Made by a program: the position numbers and the translations under genes | Source of the DNA: Powellomyces hirtus | Lineage: Eukaryota > Chytridiomycota > Chytridiomycetes > Spizellomycetales > Powellomycetaceae | Length of the DNA: 64,000 bases | Assembly: GCA_025526995.1 (NCBI GenBank) | Contig: JAHLKG010000004.1 | Span: 1,178,001-1,242,000 of the forward strand | Direction of reading: 5' to 3' | In this document: positions 58,491-64,000 of the stretch, one piece after another | Layout of the letters: every line of letters begins with the position of its first letter | Position numbering within the stretch: the stretch's first letter is position 1 | The notes under the pieces: generated by a model | What the model saw: the letters and a program-made list of their open reading frames with translations, nothing else | Databases searched by the model: none | What the model was told of the DNA's origin: nothing

Positions 58491-60954
58491 ATGACTCTCA
58501 TTGCTGCGCTCGCTTCTCGCCGGCTGGCTCCCCATCACGCCAGTCGCCTGGGAGCTGCTGCCTTTGGACCTGCCTGGGCAAAGACTTCTCGAGCATGCAG
58601 ACCTTTCGCAACGGCCTCCGGAGGTAGGTTGCCCATCCAGCACCAGCTCAACTTTCCATCACCGCACTCACCACCATAGTATCTTCCTCTTAGACATTAC
58701 CGGCAGTCTCAAGAACGTTGGTATCTCTCTAACCTCAATCAAGCGAAACCCTTCCATAGATACTTGTTACGCTGATGCCACCAAGAACGAACCTGGAACT
58801 CACGTTACCTCCTCCGGCGCGCTCGCTGCCCTGTCGGGTGCCAAGACAGGCCGCAGTCCCAGTGACAAGCGGGTCGTCGATGAGCCAGCACACAGCTCTA
58901 ATGTGTGGTGGGGACCTGTCAACATCAAGTTGCCCAAGAAGTCCTTTGCAGCCAACAGGAAAAAGGCAGTTGATTTCCTCAACTCCAGGGATCAGCTATG
59001 TAAGACGAGCTTCGCATCAGGTCTTGCACAAAATGTGCTATTTTAACATGCCCAAATTGAAGACGTCGTGGACGGGTACGCTGGCGCCGATCCTAAATAC
59101 CAAATGAAAATTCGCATCATTTGCTCTAGGGCATACCACGGTAAACCTTTCTGTCGATCATTATGAATTCGAGTGAAATCCTCATGTCGTCTCCAGCTCT
59201 CTTCATGCACAACATGTTGATCCGACCCACCAAGGAGCAGCTGGCAACATTTGGAGAGCCTGACTTTACCATTTTCAACGCTGGAGCCACTCCGGCCGAC
59301 ACCAGTGTCGAGGGCGTAACGTCTAAAACGTCTGTGGCTCTGAGTTTTGATGAAAAAGAAATGGTCATCTTAGGCACCGAATATGCTGGTGAAATGAAGA
59401 AAGGGTGAGCGCCCAGGCTCCTCTGGTCATATCCCACATTAGCGAAATAACACATCTGATTCCAGGGTCTTCACGATTTTGCATTACCTGATGCCTCAGC
59501 GCGACGTCCTTTCCCTGCACACCTCTGCCAACGAAGGAATCAACGCGGAGAAGGACGTATCGTTCTTCTTCGGACTTTCCGGAACTGGCAAAACCAGTAA
59601 GAGCAAAGCTACAGCTTGCAACGTATCCTATGTTTTGATTTCTGACACTCTATTTCTAGCGTTGTCGGCTGACCCTAGGAGGCGCTTGATTGGCGATGAT
59701 GAACACTGCTGGTCCGCCAAGGTGAGGTCAGCCTTATACCGACCTTTGTGATCCTTCTCTGACCTCTGATAATTACAGGGCGTTTTCAACATTGAGGGTG
59801 GATGTTACGCGAAAGCCGTCGACCTTTCTGCTGAGAAAGAGCCCGAGATCTTCCATGCCATCAGGAAGGGTAGTGTTCTGGAAAACGTAATCCTCGACCC
59901 TAAGACGAAGGTGGTCGACTACACCAAGACAGACATCACTGAAAATACGAGGGCGTGTTATCCCATTGACTTCATGTAAGCGGCTACACAGCCCATTTAA
60001 GATATCACCAGACTGCATTCTAACCAATCTTTACCAGTCCCAATGCCAAGATTCCGAGTGTGGGCGGCCACCCAAAGGTACAGTCACCCCGGTGCACATG
60101 CCGTGAATCGGAGCGTAATCAGATGGACTAATACAATGGGTGTATCCTGTAGAACATTATTCTGCTCACTTGCGACGCTTTCGGCGTACTGCCACCCGTG
60201 GCCAAACTCACACCCGAACAAGCCATGTATCACTTCATCAGCGGGTATGTCTGATGATAGCTCGCAACAAACTCACGCGAACGGTTTTCACTCACCATGG
60301 AAATACAAACAAAGATACACGGCCAAGATTGCCGGAACTGAGGTTGGCGTGACGGAGCCTCAGGCTACTTTCTCTGCATGCTTCGGCCAACGTAAGTGGA
60401 CTAATGCCACATGCATCGGAATTTCACGCAAAATGGTCTTGATTAACGTTGGACATCAGCTTTCCTTGTTTGGCACCCAATGAAGTATGCTGAGATGCTG
60501 GCGCAGAAGCTGAAAGGTCAGTCTTCAGATTGTCACGTCCATCACAGCAGGCGTGGGTGAGTGTCAAAATTGAGGATGCTCAATGTGTTTTTGGCTGTTT
60601 GCAGAGCACAACACCAACGTGTGGTTGATCAACACCGGCTGGACTGGTGGCAAGTACGGAGTCGGCAAGCGTATCCCTCTCAAGTACTCTCGCGCCATCA
60701 TCGACGCTATCCACTCTGGAGAACTGTCAAAGACCATTGAAAGGTCCCCACAAAACTACCCGGTCTTCAATCTCTCCATTCCAGCCGGTGGAGTCAAGGA
60801 TGTGCCCGACAAGATTCTGAACCCTGCTGACGCATGGGCGGACAAGAAGGCATTCAACAAGCAGATTGAACATCTGGCTGGCTTGTTCACCAAGAACTTT
60901 AAGAGCTTTGGCTCAGGCGTGGACTCCTTGAAGAAAGCGGGACCAGTACTGTAA
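58491..60954 (+). CDS. PCK1: Phosphoenolpyruvate carboxykinase (ATP type)
   Basis: Converts oxaloacetate to phosphoenolpyruvate in gluconeogenesis. Multi-exon, roughly 600 residues. Parts: [20 protein letters not shown] with [11 protein letters not shown] (substrate loop), [12 protein letters not shown] followed after an intron by [17 protein letters not shown] (kinase-1a P-loop plus metal site), [35 protein letters not shown], and [20 protein letters not shown]. All match the ATP-dependent (PckA) family used by fungi. ATG 58491 is followed by a presequence-like stretch ([20 protein letters not shown]...) before the first family segment ([18 protein letters not shown]), whereas cytosolic PCK starts close to that region. 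Confidence 0.93.
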
Positions 60955-61160
60955 ACAAATGGCCCAGAACCCATTTGCCTCTTGTTATTGTCTATGAACG
61001 ACCTCTTAATAAGCATGTACTGCGAAAGACAAGGGGTTTGGGATTTTATGCAAGAGCTGCCAGATTGAATTGCTTACGATATACGCCAAAATGGTGCACG
61101 AATAGTCTATCAAAGTCTACATACGAAGAGTAAGTGGAGATCTAGAGTCGGAGGACATCT

Positions 61161-63134
61161 CTAGAGGCCAATCCAGGAACTGCGCCCGTCAATATTATGT
61201 ATAGAAGAAGCTGCGCCCACGATGGCCGTGCACGTCTTTGTTTGAGCGTCTTGCGTGACGGGAATGGCAGCCCATTCATACCACACCTTGCGTGCGTCAC
61301 ACAGTCGCCAAAAGTGAATGTCAACGTAGCTGTTGGCGGGGAGGTAGAGTGGGCTCTGCATAACAAACAGAAAGATGGTTAGATGCCAGTCACCTTGTAG
61401 AAAGCTGCTCGAACGCGTTCAGTCTAAGCAATATTGCCGTCATACCTTGAGAGGGAAAAAGATGGGGAACCAGCTGAACATGCCGGGAGAGTGCGTTTTC
61501 GGGTGTATGCTGATCATGACGTCCTTGTACAGTGTAGATTCAAAATAGCCCGCAACGCCATGCATCATCGAGTCTGTTTTGGTCTGGAATCTCTGGGTCG
61601 AGTAGCGTGTGTTGTGATTATTGAAGTTTGGTGAGCCCAGATCCATCACCACCTTCCGATCCGGGTGGTCGAACCTCCAAACGGCTTTCGGTTCCGCCAG
61701 CTCATGGACCGCTCGGAACTTGACAACGTAGGGCGTTTCCATGTGCTCGAGATCCTTGTAGGACGAGACCTCGTTGTAGAGTTTGGTGGAAGACATGGGG
61801 GAGATGTACGCGGTGTAGCTCGACGGGATCGAGATGCCCGAGTCTTTGAGGAATCGCTGAGCACCGTCGAGACATTCGGGGGAGAGTTCGTTGTCGCCAA
61901 ACGACCCGAGGAGTTCGCTGATGAGGATGTCGCACTTTTCGGGCGCTTCCCAGTATCGCATGTCGCAGTGGACTACTTCGACCAGATCGCCCCATTCTTC
62001 CTCTTTCCGGGCGCGGAGGGTGACGATGGCGTTGGGGTTCTTTTCTACCGCGTACAGCTTGACCTTCCGTTTCGCGTTCTCAGCAGCTTGAAGAGCGCGT
62101 TGCACCAGTGGACCGCGACCAGCTCCCACGACCATGAGCACAGTTACGATGTCCGAGTTGTCCGGCACGCGGTCGAGAAGCGCGCGGTATGTTGCTCGCT
62201 CGTATTCCTGGTATTTTATCGGATCTTTTTCAAACACTTCGTAGGTAGCGGATTCCAGGTTGTCCATGAGCGGCTGCAACGGCGATTGGAGGTAGTCGTG
62301 GTACCCACTGGCAAACTGGTCCACAATGCCAAGTTCCGGACGTGTGCGGTAAATATGCCGGATGTACTGCTGATACGCAGCGATGCCGCCTGCGGCGTTG
62401 AGCTTCTCGTCGATACACTCTGCGCTTATCACAACCTGCACGTTCAATTCCATCAGTTGGCGGAGGAAGCTTTGGTGAGCTTTGCTCAGAACCGGGAAGC
62501 CTTTCTTGTTGGAGATAAATGAGGTTGTGGAGAGAATCACGGTGCGAACAGGTTCGGCGAGCCATTGCTGGAGGAAAGATTCGTTTGGGAGCTCCGGTCC
62601 GAGTTCCAATGCAACGACAAGTTTTGGGTTGTGTTCACAAAGCGTGCGAAGCACATTCCACTTTTTCCATGCCTCGGTGTCACGCTTTGTTACGGTGATC
62701 CTGACCCACGCCTGCGTGTAGCTGAGCATACCGAGAGCACGGCCAACCACTCTGGGAAAGTTGAGTCCCCCGTCCGTGGAAGGATAAGTGAAGATCACGC
62801 TTGACAGGCCCAAATGTGCTGCCCACTGTATTTGCTGCTTGACAAGCGCTTCGCATTTCTGACGAGTAGAATCGTCCGGAGAGTCCAGTGGTTCGCAGGC
62901 TGAGATTGCTCCAACAATGAAACCCGCCCATGAGTTCTCAGTCATCTGGAGGTCAGCCGGTTCGAAGGCATTGCTGATCTTGTTCTGTGGTTTGAGGATC
63001 TCTTCCTGAACACCGGCGCGAAGCAGCTGTAGCAGACCGAAGGAGTATCCAGCCTCTGTGCCAAGGTCTCCGACAATATCAGGGTTGGTAGCCGACCGGA
63101 CCTCCAGGCCTACGCTTATGGTGGTATCTGCCAT
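61161..63134 (-). CDS. PRMT5: Protein arginine methyltransferase PRMT5
   Basis: Type II arginine methyltransferase that makes symmetric dimethylarginine on histones and spliceosomal Sm proteins. Large exon from 63134 (MADTTISVGLEV; an upstream in-frame Met at 63185 is possible), then a short last exon ending DGRSSWIGL at 61161. Visible motifs: TIM-barrel N-half (AGYSFGLLQLLRAG, WVRITVTKRDTEAWKKW); AdoMet-binding VVGAGRGPLVQRAL; the double-E catalytic loop SELLGSFGDNELSPE; the post-loop SYTAYISPMSS; and GMFSWFPIFFPLK at the exon join, followed by LYLPANSYVDIHFWRLCDAR. About 630 residues, matching the family. Two hundred bp from the PEPCK stop (convergent). Confidence 0.94.
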
Positions 63135-63301
63135 TGTAGATGATTTTGTGCAGCAAAGGTCGGATGAGAGGTTCACGCTGTTCAACCAAAAAGTTTGACC
63201 AGACCCTTTTTCTAGAATGTGTTCTATTCTGTGAACTAAACGATCCTGACGCTGTTTCTGGCCAGCAGAAGCGTTCGCCTACATATCTAATCAGATGACG
63301 T

Positions 63302-64000
63302 CTACTTCAAAAGCTGGTTTATCCGATCTTTCCGTCTAGCCAAATACTGCTCATATCCTGTCAGCGCACTTAAATGCTTCTCCTCAAGCTGCGGGTTGCC
63401 CTCAAAGCCGATCCACACCAAGTGGCTGCAGGCAAACAATGAAGCCGGAAAAGCAGTTAGTCTGTTGTTTGCTATCTTAAGGTACTTCAGCCGGCTGCAA
63501 GTGCACAACTGTTCCGGAAGCTCCGACAGTTGATTGTGCTCGCTCTTCAGCTCCTCGAGCGCTCCAAGCGCCCCAATCGATGGCGGTAGGCGCGTCAGCA
63601 GGTTGTGTGATACATCTAAAGCTTCCAGGTTTGGCAACGGAATATCGCTCGGCAGGCTTGTCAGTCGGTTGTGCGACAGATCTACTCGTTTCAGAGTTTG
63701 TGGAAGCAAGTTACAGGAGGGGATAGCGCCGAGTCGGCAATGGGACATGTTGAGAACTTCCAGCACCATGAGCCGGCTCAAATCTGGCATTCGGTCGAAG
63801 ACATTGTGAGAGATAGTCAAAGTCTTCAGTGACGCCAGACCGGTAATGGGGTTCGGTCTAAGTATGGAAAATGCGTCAGTCAGTAGTGCCATGGTCAGAT
63901 ATGCACCACCCTTTCGAAGCTCACAATGTTGTCAACTTGTTCTTGGATCTTAAAACGGATGCCAGTAAGCACAAGCACACAGATCTTCGCACGATGGGTC
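63302..64000 (-). CDS. Leucine-rich repeat protein, 5' end beyond window
   Basis: About eight LRRs are visible: ITGLASLKTLTISHN, LMVLEVLNMSHCRLGAIPS, LPQTLKRVDLSHNRLTSLPS, LPNLEALDVSHNLLTRLPPS, LGALEELKSEHNQLSELPE, CSRLKYLKIANNRLTAFPA, CSHLVWIGFEGNPQL. An intron (63858-63924, GTGAGC...TTAG) joins KLTTL to PNPITGL and extends the LRR array to the window edge. C-terminus LTGYEQYLARRKDRINQLLK ends at 63302. Resembles LRR proteins of the short ras-suppressor/SHOC2 or flagella-linked LRR types; closer identity needs the missing N-terminus. Confidence 0.8.

Overview
The window looks like nuclear DNA of a zoosporic (flagellated) fungus, most likely a chytrid. It is gene-dense, with short GT-AG introns (mostly 60-180 bp) and fungal-type housekeeping genes: a Set3C-type SNT1 protein, SSO1-type syntaxin, Scp160 vigilin, Sin1/Avo1 and ATP-type PEP carboxykinase. 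It also carries an axonemal dynein heavy chain and the dynein assembly factor DNAAF5, genes of motile cilia that non-flagellated fungi have lost. A TTAGGG-type interstitial repeat fits this. Species cannot be fixed from the sequence alone.

Layout. 0.3-1.8 kb: nucleoside hydrolase (-). 3.3-4.3: histone N-acetyltransferase NAA40 (-), divergent from an STK16/Env7 kinase (+, 4.5-5.7). 6.0-7.6: AdoMet decarboxylase (-). 8.6-8.9: an ATX1 copper chaperone locus that appears damaged (-). 9.2-13.3: SNT1-like two-SANT corepressor (+). 13.6-14.4: AKTIP/FTS-like UBC variant (-). 14.9-16.7: RhoGAP-like protein (-). 17.2-18.5: syntaxin (+). 18.6-19.7: proteasome alpha5 (-). 20.0-20.4: small possibly mitochondrial protein (+). 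20.4-22.1: gene-free stretch with a TIR element sitting in a telomere-like repeat. 22.1-25.4: DNAAF5 (+). 25.8-28.3: SIN1 of TORC2 (-). 28.6-29.5: coiled-coil protein (-). 30.2-35.4: Scp160/vigilin (+). 35.6-48.9: DNAH7-type inner-arm dynein heavy chain (-). 50.2-51.5: secreted ferritin-like protein (+). 51.5-53.1: gene-poor, with a fold-back TA-flanked element. 53.1-53.9: disordered Thr/Ala/Pro/Lys-rich protein (+). 54.9-55.8: caleosin (+). 56.0-57.7: peroxisomal acyl-CoA thioesterase (-). 58.5-61.0: PEP carboxykinase (+). 61.2-63.1: PRMT5 (-). 63.3-64.0: leucine-rich repeat protein, 5'-truncated by the window edge (-).

How genes may work together. Caleosin (lipid droplet), a PTS1-bearing acyl-CoA thioesterase (peroxisome) and PEPCK (gluconeogenesis) lie side by side and form a plausible fat-to-sugar group; the latter two are head-to-head. 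DNAH7-like dynein and DNAAF5 belong to the same flagellar pathway but are 10 kb apart and not adjacent. NAA40, PRMT5 and SNT1 all act on histones or chromatin.

I found no CRISPR array, rRNA, tRNA or unfamiliar multi-gene system that I can support. The most unusual signals are the damaged-looking ATX1 locus, two non-autonomous transposon-like elements (one with a grown poly-C tract), a perfect 28-bp hairpin upstream of SNT1, and a probable GC-AG intron in SIN1. All exon joins were made by eye from splice signals, reading frame and remembered family motifs.
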